Source: an uncultured Bacteroidales bacterium
GTDB lineage: Bacteria > Bacteroidota > Bacteroidia > Bacteroidales > Paludibacteraceae
Direction of reading: 5' to 3'
Length of the DNA: 64,000 nucleotides
NCBI GenBank assembly: GCA_902784585.1
Contig: CACZVM010000004.1
Coordinates: forward strand, 1-64,000
The translations under genes and the position numbers were made by a program. The notes beneath the pieces are model-generated. The model searched no databases and had not been told where the DNA came from. It worked only from the letters and a program-made list of their open reading frames with translations. How positions within the stretch are numbered: position 1 is the stretch's first letter; the number at the start of each line of letters is the position of its first letter. Of the stretch, positions 7,346-16,033 are shown in pieces.

Positions 7346-7382
7346 GAGGTTCCTCCGATCACTTGGAGGGACCTCTTCTTTT
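7346..7382 (+). terminator. Strong intrinsic terminator
   Basis: GAGGTTCCTCC/GGAGGGACCTC (11 pairs with one wobble, 8-nt loop) followed by TTCTTTT. It ends the outer-membrane protein gene. Its right arm overlaps the last codons of the convergent minus-strand gene. Confidence 0.85.
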
Positions 7383-8024
7383 GTCCGTTACGGTGCCTGT
7401 CTCGGCGCACTCGATCAGATTCTCGAGGATAGTCTCGAAGCGCCAACGGATGGCGTTGTTCCAGGTCTTATCGGAGATGAACGTACTGAGTACGCGTCCG
7501 AAGGTGAGGCTGAACTCGTAGTGGATACGCGTCTGATTCTCAGAGATAGGCTCCATGCGGATGATGAAGTCGCCGCCCTCGAGGATAGAGCCGCTGTAGG
7601 TGGCGGTCATATGGGCCGTGAGCGGATACTTGGAGCGTGCAGGACGCAGCAGGCGGTACTTGGTGCCGAGGTGCTGATCTTTCCACCAGCGTACACCGAG
7701 CACGTAGATGTCGATAGCTACATCGCCGGTATGCTTGACGGGATCGTAGCAGCGGTCTTTGTAGCGCAACTGGATAGCATCGCGCCCCTCTTTCGTCTTG
7801 GTGCTCTCCTCTTTGACCTCAGCTTCGCCCAGGCCGATATAAGCCCAATCGAAGAGGGAGTCGGGGCATGCTTGGAACTGGCGACAGAAACGGTTGGTGA
7901 CATGGAGCATATCCTTGAGCGGCGCGTTGCATACCGTGTCCACCACCACCGCACGTGTCTGCGGACGAGCCTGAAGCATGCTCACAGAGAGCAGCAACAA
8001 GCAGATAGTAGTTAGATGTTTCAT
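7359..8024 (-). CDS. Secreted or periplasmic SRPBCC/START-like protein
   Basis: The protein has 221 residues with a signal peptide (KHLTTICLLLLSVSMLQA). The body, with patterns such as DIYVLGVRWWK, LTAHMTATYSGSILEGGDFIIRMEPI and TRIHYEFSLTFGRVLSTF, resembles START/Bet v1-like lipid-binding folds, but I do not recognise a named family. It is convergent with the upstream outer-membrane protein, and its last codons lie in the shared terminator. It may be co-transcribed with the Dabb and ubiE genes on the same strand. Confidence 0.6.
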   Translation of the reverse strand: MKHLTTICLLLLSVSMLQARPQTRAVVVDTVCNAPLKDMLHVTNRFCRQFQACPDSLFDWAYIGLGEAEVKEESTKTKEGRDAIQLRYKDRCYDPVKHTGDVAIDIYVLGVRWWKDQHLGTKYRLLRPARSKYPLTAHMTATYSGSILEGGDFIIRMEPISENQTRIHYEFSLTFGRVLSTFISDKTWNNAIRWRFETILENLIECAETGTVTDKRRGPSK

Positions 8025-8053
8025 TGTATGATATATGTTTTAGCTTTCGTTGT

Positions 8054-8368
8054 TCAGATTGTGCCGTACTCGTAGTCGAGACAGGTACGCAGTTCGGTGA
8101 ACGGCCGCACGAGTGTCTGTGCCACGTGCACATGGTCGGGATGGACGGCGTAGCCCTTGAGCGACTCGGGCGAAGCGAGCGTGGCATCGAGCATGAGGTC
8201 GGCATTACTGCTCTCGAGCCGTCCGGCTATCTGGACGCGTATATCCACGAGTCCGGGTATCTTACCTTGCAGCCCCTCGAGGCCCTGCTTGATGGCCTGC
8301 GCAGCTGTCTGTTTCTCTTCGGCGCTCATGTCGGAGCGCAACTTCCATAGGATAATGTGTTTTACCAT
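8054..8368 (-). CDS. Dabb (stress-responsive A/B barrel) domain protein
   Basis: The protein has 104 residues, the normal length for a single-domain Dabb protein. It starts MVKHIILWKLR, the characteristic first strand with the conserved histidine, and ends with the HPDHV...F-type segment. Dabb proteins are dimeric ferredoxin-like barrels of varied or unknown function. It sits 6 nt downstream of ubiE and is probably in the same transcript. Confidence 0.85.
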   Translation of the reverse strand: MVKHIILWKLRSDMSAEEKQTAAQAIKQGLEGLQGKIPGLVDIRVQIAGRLESSNADLMLDATLASPESLKGYAVHPDHVHVAQTLVRPFTELRTCLDYEYGTI

Positions 8369-8374
8369 ATCGAT

Positions 8375-9079
8375 TTAGATTTTGTAGGCGGTATAGATGA
8401 TGCTGATCCCGCAGCTGAGCGTACGGAAATGCTCGTCGCGGAAGCCGGCATCGCGGATATGCTGCACAAAGGCTTCTCCCCAACAGAAATGCTTGACGCT
8501 GCGGTTGAGGTAGGTATAGGCCGTCTTGTCGCGGCTCACTATCCTCCCCACCCAGGGCAGCACGTAGGAGAAATAGGCGTCGTACAGCGCACGCACGAGT
8601 CGGTTGGAGGGATAGCCGAACTCCAGTATGGTCAGCTGTCCACCAGGCCGTAGCACGCGATACATCTCGCGCAGGCCTGCGTCGAGGTCGCTGAAATTGC
8701 GGCATCCGTAGGCGCAGGTGACTGCATCGAACGAGGCGTCGGCGAAAGGCATCTGCTGGGCGTTGCCCTCAACAAAAGTCACGTTCATGCCACGCTTGGC
8801 ACACTTAGCCTGCCCGATACGCATCATCTCGGTAGATAGGTCGAGCCCCGTGACGCGCTGCGCCTTGCCGGCGCGGAGCATCGCGATCGTGAGATCGGCG
8901 GTGCCGACAGCTACATCCAGCACGTGGTCAGCAGGCTGCATGAGGCACACTGTCCTACGCCGCCAGAGGCGGTCGATAGACAAGGAAAGGCCATGGTTGA
9001 GCCCGTCGTAGGTAGCGGCAATTCGGTCAAACAGGTGGCCGATATGCTGCTTTTGCTGACTTATCTCTTGCGTTTTCAA
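8375..9079 (-). CDS. ubiE: Demethylmenaquinone methyltransferase (MenG/UbiE)
   Basis: SAM-dependent C-methylation of demethylmenaquinone, the last step of menaquinone synthesis. Motif I reads VLDVAVGTADL, followed by GLDLSTEMM, PFADASFDAVTCAYGCRNF and REMYRVLRPGG, the UbiE signatures. The open frame runs upstream to 9214, but that part crosses the gene's own promoter (9089-9119). The first in-frame start after it is TTG at 9079, giving 234 residues starting (M)KTQEISQQKQ, close to the family N-terminus. The predicted leader is only about 5 nt. Confidence 0.9.
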   Translation of the reverse strand: MKTQEISQQKQHIGHLFDRIAATYDGLNHGLSLSIDRLWRRRTVCLMQPADHVLDVAVGTADLTIAMLRAGKAQRVTGLDLSTEMMRIGQAKCAKRGMNVTFVEGNAQQMPFADASFDAVTCAYGCRNFSDLDAGLREMYRVLRPGGQLTILEFGYPSNRLVRALYDAYFSYVLPWVGRIVSRDKTAYTYLNRSVKHFCWGEAFVQHIRDAGFRDEHFRTLSCGISIIYTAYKI

Positions 9080-9088
9080 TTTCGGGTG

Positions 9089-9119
9089 CAAAATTACTAC
9101 AAAAAAATGACATATGCAA
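9089..9119 (-). promoter_or_regulatory. ubiE promoter
   Basis: Minus strand: TTG (9117-9119), 20-nt spacer beginning CATATGTC, TAATTTTG (9089-9096). It decides the start codon of ubiE. Confidence 0.75.
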
Positions 9120-9150
9120 GCATTTGTCGATAAAAAAAAAACGAATAAAT

Positions 9151-9181
9151 TTGCATATGTGAAAAAATAGTAGTAATTTTG
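9151..9181 (+). promoter_or_regulatory. Promoter of the acyl-CoA ligase gene
   Basis: TTG at 9151-9153, 20-nt spacer beginning CATATGTG, TAATTTTG at 9174-9181. The ATG at 9203 follows. Confidence 0.75.
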
Positions 9182-9202
9182 CGGTGCAAAATTGTTGAAA
9201 CG

Positions 9203-10858
9203 ATGCAGAAACATTACCTACACTACCTCACCGATGTGATGGAACACCAGTGGAACGATGCCGCCCTGACCGACTACGGCGAGAACCACTCGTATAGTTT
9301 TGCGGAGCTGGCCGCGCAGATGCTACGTCTACAATGCCTGTTCGCGCAGTTGGACATCAAGCCGGGCAGCAAGATAGCCCTGTGCGGACGCAACTGCGCC
9401 AATTGGGCAGTGGCCTACCTGGCTATTACGGCCTATGAAGGCGTGTGCGTGAGCATCCTGCAGGACTTCACGGCCAAGGACATCGCGCACCTGCTGGAAC
9501 ACTCGGACAGCGAAATGCTGTTTGTAGGTCCGTACGTATGGAAAGACCTGCAGAACGAGCAGCTGCCCGCCGCCATCAAAGCCGCCGTCTCGCTGGAGGA
9601 CTGGAGGATCTTGTTTAATGGTGAGAATGGTGAGAATGGTGGGAAAGGCGGAAAGATATGGGAGCAGGTGGACAAAGCCTATCAGGCCAAGTACCCGCAT
9701 CCTCTGCTGCCGGAGGACATCCATTTTGCCGCCGACCCGGACAAGCTGTCGCTGATCAACTACACGAGCGGTTCGACGGGTAGCCCGAAGGGCGTGATGC
9801 TGAACGGACGCGCCATCAGCAACAACATAGAGATCGGCATGAAGATATTGCCCGTCGACCCTGGTCAGCGCCTCGTCTCGATGCTGCCGCTGGCCCATAT
9901 GTTCGGTCAGGTATGCGAACTACTCTACCCGCTCTGCTGCGGAACACATATCTACTTCCTGACCAAATCGCCCACGCCGAGCATACTGCTGAAAGCGATG
10001 AAAGAGGTGCAGCCCTACCTGGTGGTCACGGTGCCGCTGGTGATCGAGAAGATATACAAGAAGAACCTCGACCCGCTGCTGTCCAAATGGGCCATCCGCA
10101 TGTTCTGGCACACTCCTATCATCGGCAGCATCCTCAAATGGCGCGTGAAGAGCAGTCTGCGCAACGCCTTCGGCGGCAAGCTGCGCTATTTCATCTGCGG
10201 CGGTGCAGCGATGAACCCCGTGGTGGAGAAATGTCTGATGGACATCCATTTCCCGCTCTCCATCGGCTACGGCATGACGGAATGCGCTCCGCTGATAGGC
10301 GGCAACCCGCCCAAGTACTTCAAAGCCCGTTCGGGCGGTGTGCCTGTGGCGAACATGGACGTGAAGATAGATCATCCCAACGCCGCCGGCATAGGCGAGA
10401 TACTCGTGAAAGGCGAGAACGTGATGATGGGTTACTACAAGAACCCCGAAGCCACCAAGGCCGCCTTCACCGAAGACGGATGGATGCGCACGGGCGACCT
10501 GGGCAAGATGGACAAGAAACGAAACATATACCTGAAGGGACGCAACAAGACGATGATACTCGGCGCCAGCGGACAGAATATCTACCCCGAGGAGATAGAA
10601 GACAAACTGAACAACCAAGAGGCTGTAGGCGAGTCGCTGGTGGTGGAACGCGAAGGCAAACTAGTGGCACTGGTGTTCCCCGACGAGACACTGACCAAAC
10701 GCATGACGCTGGAGGAGATACAACAGCTGATGAAAGCGAACCTCGAGAAACTCAACAACCTGATACCCAACTACAGCAAAGTATCCAACATAGAGGTGCA
10801 GGAAAAACCGTTTGAGAAGACACCGAAGAAATCCATCAAACGATTCCTATACAAGTAA
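9203..10858 (+). CDS. AMP-forming acyl-CoA synthetase (long-chain fatty acid ligase type)
   Basis: Activates a carboxylic acid as an acyl-adenylate and then a thioester. The 551 residues include the phosphate loop YTSGSTGSPKG (from 187), YGMTE, GYYKNPEATKAAF, DGWMRTGDLG and the C-terminal catalytic-lysine region TPKKSIKRFLYK. The size and insertions fit the FadD/FAA1-like group of Bacteroidota. Residues 139-150 (NGENGENGGKGG) come from a 9-bp tandem repeat and interrupt a normally variable surface loop. The natural substrate cannot be told. Confidence 0.88.
   Translation: MQKHYLHYLTDVMEHQWNDAALTDYGENHSYSFAELAAQMLRLQCLFAQLDIKPGSKIALCGRNCANWAVAYLAITAYEGVCVSILQDFTAKDIAHLLEHSDSEMLFVGPYVWKDLQNEQLPAAIKAAVSLEDWRILFNGENGENGGKGGKIWEQVDKAYQAKYPHPLLPEDIHFAADPDKLSLINYTSGSTGSPKGVMLNGRAISNNIEIGMKILPVDPGQRLVSMLPLAHMFGQVCELLYPLCCGTHIYFLTKSPTPSILLKAMKEVQPYLVVTVPLVIEKIYKKNLDPLLSKWAIRMFWHTPIIGSILKWRVKSSLRNAFGGKLRYFICGGAAMNPVVEKCLMDIHFPLSIGYGMTECAPLIGGNPPKYFKARSGGVPVANMDVKIDHPNAAGIGEILVKGENVMMGYYKNPEATKAAFTEDGWMRTGDLGKMDKKRNIYLKGRNKTMILGASGQNIYPEEIEDKLNNQEAVGESLVVEREGKLVALVFPDETLTKRMTLEEIQQLMKANLEKLNNLIPNYSKVSNIEVQEKPFEKTPKKSIKRFLYK
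9617..9651 (+). repeat. 9-bp tandem repeat inside the acyl-CoA ligase gene
   Basis: Units aatggtgag, aatggtgag, aatggtggg and the degenerate aaaggcgg keep the frame and encode NGENGENGGKGG. Confidence 0.8.
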
Positions 10859-10866
10859 AAAAAAGA

Positions 10867-10890
10867 AAGCGGAGCCGCAAAGCTCCGCTT
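10867..10890 (-). terminator. Terminator between convergent genes
   Basis: AAGCGGAGC/GCTCCGCTT (9 bp, 6-nt loop) has a long T-run on the minus strand. It ends the ABC permease operon and may also slow the plus-strand ligase transcript. Confidence 0.85.
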
Positions 10891-10895
10891 ATCTA

Positions 10896-11753
10896 TTATA
10901 TAGTGTCGATAAAGAACTTCTGCTTGCGATTGAACATCGCTATGCCGAGCACGAGCAGCACGGCTATGACGGCTGCGCTGTAGCCCAGCGAAGTCCAGGA
11001 GAACTCACCCGCGCCGTAGGCACCATACTTGAACGTCTCGATGATAGCGGTCATGGGGTTGAAGAGCATGATATGATGCAGGGTGCGGTTGGTCACATAG
11101 CTGAGCGGATAGACGATAGGCGTAGCGTACATCCAGAGCGAGACGAACACGCCGAAGAAATTGGTCAGATCGCGATACTTGGTCGTCATGGACGATACCA
11201 TCAGTCCGAGACCCAAAGCCAGACACTGGATCATCAACACCAGCACGGGGAACAGGAGCAAGTACCACGTAGGACACAAGGCCACGCCGCGGAAGACGAA
11301 GAGCAGATAAACGATCACGAACGTGCCTAACTGCAGCGAGAAACGAAACAGCTTGGACGCCACCACCGAGACAGGACTCACCAGACGCGGGAAATAGACC
11401 TTGCCGAACAGGTTGGCATTGGTCTGGAACGTGCCGGAGACAGCAGTCAGGCACTCGGAGAAATACTCCCAGAGACAGATACCACTCAGGTAGAACACCG
11501 GTTGAGGTATGTCGTCGGTCGGGATCTCGGCGATGCGACCGAACACGACGATATACATGAACATCGTGAAGAGCGGCGAGATAAAATACCACCCCATACC
11601 GAAAATGGTCTGCTTGAACTGCACCGTGATATCACGCTTGATAAAAAGCCAAATCAGATACTTCTTCTGCCATAGCTCCTTCAGGCCTAATCCTTTCGCA
11701 AAAGTATTAGGCGATATTTCTGTAGTCCAATATGAGGATTGATTATTGGTCAT
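10896..11753 (-). CDS. ABC-2 type polysaccharide export permease (Wzm-like), copy 1
   Basis: Six-helix inner-membrane subunit of an ABC exporter for O-antigen- or teichoic-acid-like polymers. The 285 residues show FIKRDITVQFKQTIFGMGW, FYLSGICLWEYFS and NANLFGKVYFPRLVSP, the core signature of Wzm/TagG proteins. It is a paralogue of the next upstream gene (NADIFGKVYFPRIIMP there). Its start codon and first residues (MTNNQSS) are written by a heptad repeat that also abuts the upstream stop. No ATPase partner is encoded in the window. Confidence 0.88.
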   Translation of the reverse strand: MTNNQSSYWTTEISPNTFAKGLGLKELWQKKYLIWLFIKRDITVQFKQTIFGMGWYFISPLFTMFMYIVVFGRIAEIPTDDIPQPVFYLSGICLWEYFSECLTAVSGTFQTNANLFGKVYFPRLVSPVSVVASKLFRFSLQLGTFVIVYLLFVFRGVALCPTWYLLLFPVLVLMIQCLALGLGLMVSSMTTKYRDLTNFFGVFVSLWMYATPIVYPLSYVTNRTLHHIMLFNPMTAIIETFKYGAYGAGEFSWTSLGYSAAVIAVLLVLGIAMFNRKQKFFIDTI

Positions 11754-11775
11754 TAGTGATTTGTCATTGGTGATT
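11741..11775. repeat. Heptad array joining the two permease genes
   Basis: Units gattatt, ggtcatt, agtgatt, tgtcatt, ggtgatt. The array contains the start codon of permease copy 1 (11751-11753) and touches the stop of copy 2 (11775-11777). Confidence 0.75.
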
Positions 11776-12629
11776 TACACGGTATCCATGAAGGATTTCT
11801 GGACCTTGTTGAAGAGCATAAGGCCGAAGATCAACAATACGAGCGTGAAGGCGGCGCTGTAGCCGAGCCAGAGCCAGGAGAATTGTCCCTGCCCCAGCAG
11901 CGAGTACTTGATCGCTTCCATCACAGGCGTCACGGGATTAAGACTCATCGCCATGTGCAACTTCTCATTCGTCACCAAACTGAGCGGATAGATGACCGGC
12001 GTGATATAGACCCAGAGGGAGATGATCTTGGCCAACATGATCTGCAGGTCGCGGTACTTCGTCGTCATCGAAGAGAAGATCATACCGAAGCCCACCGACA
12101 TCAAAGCCAGCAAGAGGATGAGCAAGGGGAAGAGCACCACTTGCCAGTGGATGACCAGCGAGGTGCCCGTAGCCGCATAATAGACATAGAAAGCCGCGAA
12201 GATAGCCAACTGGATGGCAAAAGTGAGCAGATTGGTCGTCACAGCCACCAGCGGCATGATGATACGCGGGAAATAGACCTTGCCGAAGATATCGGCATTG
12301 GTGACAAACGAATTGCTGGTCGCACTCACGCAACTGGAGAAATAACCCCAGACGGATATACCCAACAGATAGAACAAGATAGGAGGAATGCCGTCGGTAG
12401 GAATGTTGGCAATTCCGCCGAAGACCGTTGCATAGACGATGACACTCAGCACCGGCGTGATGATGAACCATAGTGGACCAAGGATCGTCTGCTTGTAGGC
12501 CGTACGGAAATTGCGCTCCACAAAGAGCACGAACATGTCGCGGTAGCGCCACAGTTCCTTCCAGTCAATCGCCAGCAGCCGGTCGCGCGGCGTAATGGTC
12601 AAGTCCCATTTCTTCTCTTTATTCTCCAC
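11775..12629 (-). CDS. ABC-2 type polysaccharide export permease (Wzm-like), copy 2
   Basis: The protein has 284 residues and is a tandem paralogue of the preceding gene on this strand, with FVERNFRTAYKQTILGPLWF, FYLLGISVWGYFSSC and the shared C-terminal pattern (QKSFMDTV here, QKFFIDTI in copy 1). The two may form a heterodimeric channel. The start overlaps the MMPL gene by 11 nt, so translation is probably coupled. The energising ATPase must be encoded elsewhere if the pair works as a normal ABC transporter. Confidence 0.88.
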   Translation of the reverse strand: MENKEKKWDLTITPRDRLLAIDWKELWRYRDMFVLFVERNFRTAYKQTILGPLWFIITPVLSVIVYATVFGGIANIPTDGIPPILFYLLGISVWGYFSSCVSATSNSFVTNADIFGKVYFPRIIMPLVAVTTNLLTFAIQLAIFAAFYVYYAATGTSLVIHWQVVLFPLLILLLALMSVGFGMIFSSMTTKYRDLQIMLAKIISLWVYITPVIYPLSLVTNEKLHMAMSLNPVTPVMEAIKYSLLGQGQFSWLWLGYSAAFTLVLLIFGLMLFNKVQKSFMDTV

Positions 12630-15600
12630 TTTCAGTCTTTATCTCTTCTGTATCAGTTTTTATCTCTTCCGTATCTGCATTCTCCGCTTTCTCCGCCTCG
12701 TTCTGCTCGCCCGTAAAGCGGTTCTTCTTGCCATACACCACCAGTCGGTCCAGAGCCACGAGCACCGCCGGCACTACCGTCATGATAAGACAGATAGCCA
12801 CAAAAGCACCTACGGCGAGGCAACCGACGATACTACTGATCATCACATCGTCGATGAAGACTGCCATCACTCCCGGACCGAGTACCATAATCAGACCCGA
12901 AGTGAGGATAGTACGTATCGAACCCTTGTAGGCCTCTTTAACCGCATCGGAGGGTAACATCGTACGGCGTTTCTCACGATAATAATTGGCAAAGAGGATA
13001 CCATAGTCGATGGTAGCACCCATGAGGATAGCCTGTACGATCAGGTAAGCCAGATAAAGCATCTGGCCAGAGACGATACCTGCCACCACCACGTTGACAT
13101 AGACGGCCGTCATGACGGTCATCACCAGGATAGTAGGCACAATGACCGAACGGAACGTGAACGCCACGATGAGGAAGATAGCCAGGATAGTGAGCAGCGT
13201 GACCACATTCATCTCGTGGTCGAAGCCCCCGCGCATCTCGGCATACATCACCGATTCGCCTACGTAGTAGTGCTCGTGCGGCATTCGGGCATCGGCCAGG
13301 GCAGTCAGGGTATCGACGAACGCATACGTCGCGGGCGACTCAGCAGGCAAGGACGACAGCACCACCAAGAGCGAGTGTTTCTCCTTGCGCAACTGGCCAA
13401 GGCCATCCTGGAGTTGCTGCTTGATATTACGTGTCTCCGCATAGATCGTGTCGGGCAAGAGGTCCGTCAGACGCGGATCGTAGACAAGCGTATCGCATAT
13501 ATACATCAGCAGCGGTTCGAAGCCCATGCGGAGCGTATCGCAGCCACTGTTGGCCGAGAAATAATAGTCGTAGAGCAAGGCCATCTGAGCAGGCGTGACC
13601 GGCTCGGCGTTGACACTAGACAAGCGCATCAGTCGTGCGAGCTTGTCGGCCATCTGTTCGGCCGTATAGGACTTGCCGCTGAACATGAGTTCGGTGAAGA
13701 GCGCCGCCTGCTGGTCTTCGCGGCTCATTCCGCGCTTCTTGGTCACCTGTACGGGCTTCGGCATCGACGCCTCGGCACGCGTGGTATCTGTGCTATGGAG
13801 CGACAGCTGGATATCCACCAGTGAACTGACGATCTCCTCGACGTTGAGTTCGGAAGGCTGTTGCGCCACGCGTTGCGGTGTCTCCTTCTTAGGATAAGCG
13901 ATCGCCAGGAGCTGGTCGTCACTCAGGTCATCCACGCCGAAGGCGCGCAGCAGCATATTGAGGTCGTGGGCCGACAAGGACGCGTTGCCATCGGCCAGAT
14001 CCATGAGGTGCGCACGCTGACCCAGCATCATGCGCTGTTCCTCGGACACCATACCCGCCAGTCCCTTGCGCTTGAACAGGTCGTCCACCAGCAGATGAAC
14101 ATACTGCAACGGCGTCATCTTCTTGGTATTACCAGGCGCGTAGCCATAGACCAGACGCGTCTGGAACAGGGTGGAACCGATGAAGATAGACATCTCGTTG
14201 ACCGACATAGGCAGACGTATCGCCGCGGTATCGGTCAGCTTACGCATCTCGACGGAGACCGCCGAGGTACGCTGCGCATTCAGGCGCTCCATGAAGGGTA
14301 TGACGGCTATCTTGTTGCGCTCGAGCGAACGCACTTCGATGGTGTCTTCAGCAATGGTGAGGACACCCGGCTGATGCGTCAGCGGCGCTATCGTCTCGCG
14401 CGGCAGCACGACGGTATCCTCAGCAGGCTCCTCCTCCTTGGCCTTCGTCTCACGCTTCGGCGCAGGCTTGACAGGCTCCGGCGCCGGCATGTCGAGCATC
14501 GACTGGAGCGTCTCCACCTGTTCGCGCATCGCGGCATCCATGAAGTCGGCAAAGAGCGGATTTTGCGCCACGTGGGTATGCAGGAACCGTGCTACCTCGG
14601 GGAAAGAGAGTTGCTTCTCGGTGGAGTCCTTGGCATGCATATAATAGACCAGCTGCACCAGATCGGGTTGGATCATTTCGAGTGCCTCGGACGGTACCGT
14701 CATGCCCTCGGGCATCATATCGCGGAAGTCGGTGAGGAACGAGCGTACGTGCTGCGTCATCTCCTGCGGCGTGAAGCGTTTGCTCATCAAGGTAGGATAC
14801 GAGATGACCGACTCTATACCCGGCTGCGCCATCAGGCTGTCCACCAGCGTATAGATCGAGTCCTCGTCGCGGGTATCATAGACCAGCACAAACGGATTAG
14901 GCGATGGGAAGACCTCCTCTATCTTCGACTCCGCCTCGGCAGAGAAGAAGATGGTGGTCTGGGTGCTCAGGTACCACGAACTGAAGAAGAGTAGCACCGC
15001 ACACACGGCCATGGTGACTTTGTGCGAGGTGACGAAGCGTGCAAAGCCGTCGGTAGGCGGTACGTAGGCACGCTTGGCCGTCTTGATGATCGTCTGGCGG
15101 AAGAGCATCATCAGCGAAGGCAGCGCCGTGAAGGTACAAATGAGGCTGCAGAGCACGCCCTTCGCCAGCACGACACCCATATCCGCACCTATCTTAAGGC
15201 GCATGAAACAGAGCATCAGCAAGCCGACGACGGTAGTGAAAGCCGAGGAGAGGATAGACGGCGCGGCATTACGCAGAGCGCGGTTGGCCGCCACCACAGC
15301 CATCTTCTTGTCGGTATTCTCGTTCTGCTCCTGACGATAGCGATTGAGCAGGACGATACAGTAGTCGAGCGAGAGGACAGCCTGCAGGATAGAGCCGATG
15401 AAATTGGTGGTAATAGAGACAGAAGGCAGCAAGGCGTTGGTACCCATATTGAGCAGGACCGCCAAGAGCGTCGTGACCAGGATGACGACAGGTTCGAACC
15501 ACGATTGTGCCATCAGGAAGAGGATGAGCATGATCATCACTCCGGCGATGACCATGACTGCCATCGGCGGCGTGGCACCGTCCTGGCTGGTCTCCACTAC

Positions 15601-15993
15601 GCAATTGCCGCCAAAGCGGTTGCTGATCTGCTTACCCAGCGCTTTCTGATCCACCGACTTAGGCACATCCAGGTCAAAAACAGTATGTGCACTATCTTTG
15701 CTGAAGCGATAGCCCACGTCCCTTACGTCCGGATACGCCTCGAGCAGCGTCGTGATGCCAGGCACCTCCTTGGGACTCATGCCCTCGAACATGACGTGCA
15801 CGTCGCTACCGGACATCTGAGCGGACGAACCGAATTCGGTAGTCACAATCTCCAAGCCGCGCTTCATCTGCGACTTGTCCGGCAGGTACTTGGTCATGTC
15901 GGCGTTGACATTGACATGCATCATCATCACGCCGCACAACGCAGCCACCGCCACGGTTGAGAAAAACAATATATAATGCGTTATTCGCTTCAT
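12619..15993 (-). CDS. MMPL/RND-superfamily exporter
   Basis: Large inner-membrane transporter of 1124 residues with two blocks of transmembrane helices. The first block contains SILQAVLSLDYCIVLLNRYR and the second YLIVQAILMGATIDYGILFANYYREKRR; these resemble the proton-relay helices of MmpL/HpnN proteins. A long periplasmic region between the blocks contains a Pro-, Glu- and Lys-rich linker near residue 515. The extreme C-terminus repeats TEEIKT twice because of a 21-bp duplication. It heads the operon with the two Wzm-like permeases, which suggests lipid or glycolipid export. The substrate is unknown. Confidence 0.85.
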   Translation of the reverse strand: MKRITHYILFFSTVAVAALCGVMMMHVNVNADMTKYLPDKSQMKRGLEIVTTEFGSSAQMSGSDVHVMFEGMSPKEVPGITTLLEAYPDVRDVGYRFSKDSAHTVFDLDVPKSVDQKALGKQISNRFGGNCVVETSQDGATPPMAVMVIAGVMIMLILFLMAQSWFEPVVILVTTLLAVLLNMGTNALLPSVSITTNFIGSILQAVLSLDYCIVLLNRYRQEQNENTDKKMAVVAANRALRNAAPSILSSAFTTVVGLLMLCFMRLKIGADMGVVLAKGVLCSLICTFTALPSLMMLFRQTIIKTAKRAYVPPTDGFARFVTSHKVTMAVCAVLLFFSSWYLSTQTTIFFSAEAESKIEEVFPSPNPFVLVYDTRDEDSIYTLVDSLMAQPGIESVISYPTLMSKRFTPQEMTQHVRSFLTDFRDMMPEGMTVPSEALEMIQPDLVQLVYYMHAKDSTEKQLSFPEVARFLHTHVAQNPLFADFMDAAMREQVETLQSMLDMPAPEPVKPAPKRETKAKEEEPAEDTVVLPRETIAPLTHQPGVLTIAEDTIEVRSLERNKIAVIPFMERLNAQRTSAVSVEMRKLTDTAAIRLPMSVNEMSIFIGSTLFQTRLVYGYAPGNTKKMTPLQYVHLLVDDLFKRKGLAGMVSEEQRMMLGQRAHLMDLADGNASLSAHDLNMLLRAFGVDDLSDDQLLAIAYPKKETPQRVAQQPSELNVEEIVSSLVDIQLSLHSTDTTRAEASMPKPVQVTKKRGMSREDQQAALFTELMFSGKSYTAEQMADKLARLMRLSSVNAEPVTPAQMALLYDYYFSANSGCDTLRMGFEPLLMYICDTLVYDPRLTDLLPDTIYAETRNIKQQLQDGLGQLRKEKHSLLVVLSSLPAESPATYAFVDTLTALADARMPHEHYYVGESVMYAEMRGGFDHEMNVVTLLTILAIFLIVAFTFRSVIVPTILVMTVMTAVYVNVVVAGIVSGQMLYLAYLIVQAILMGATIDYGILFANYYREKRRTMLPSDAVKEAYKGSIRTILTSGLIMVLGPGVMAVFIDDVMISSIVGCLAVGAFVAICLIMTVVPAVLVALDRLVVYGKKNRFTGEQNEAEKAENADTEEIKTDTEEIKTESGE
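12633..12674 (-). repeat. 21-bp tandem duplication at the MMPL C-terminus
   Basis: Two 21-bp units (12633-12653 and 12654-12674) differ at two positions and encode the doubled TEEIKT. The unit is three heptads long, so the frame is kept. Confidence 0.7.
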
Positions 15994-15996
15994 GGA

Positions 15997-16017
15997 GAGC
16001 TATGAGCTATCAGCATT
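15997..16017. repeat. Short heptad array upstream of the MMPL gene
   Basis: Units gagctat, gagctat, cagcatt lie between the MMPL start and the rluB stop. No promoter signature was found in this 40-nt space. Confidence 0.5.
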
Positions 16018-16033
16018 CAGAAGGGATGGATCA

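Noticed and set aside
13861-14994. Long plus-strand frame opposite the MMPL gene
   Set aside because: Composition is dominated by Arg, His, Leu and Gln without a signal or motif, and the opposite strand encodes a clear transporter.
15022-15960. Second long plus-strand frame opposite the MMPL gene
   Set aside because: Same reasoning: antisense to conserved transmembrane segments, with no start context or promoter.
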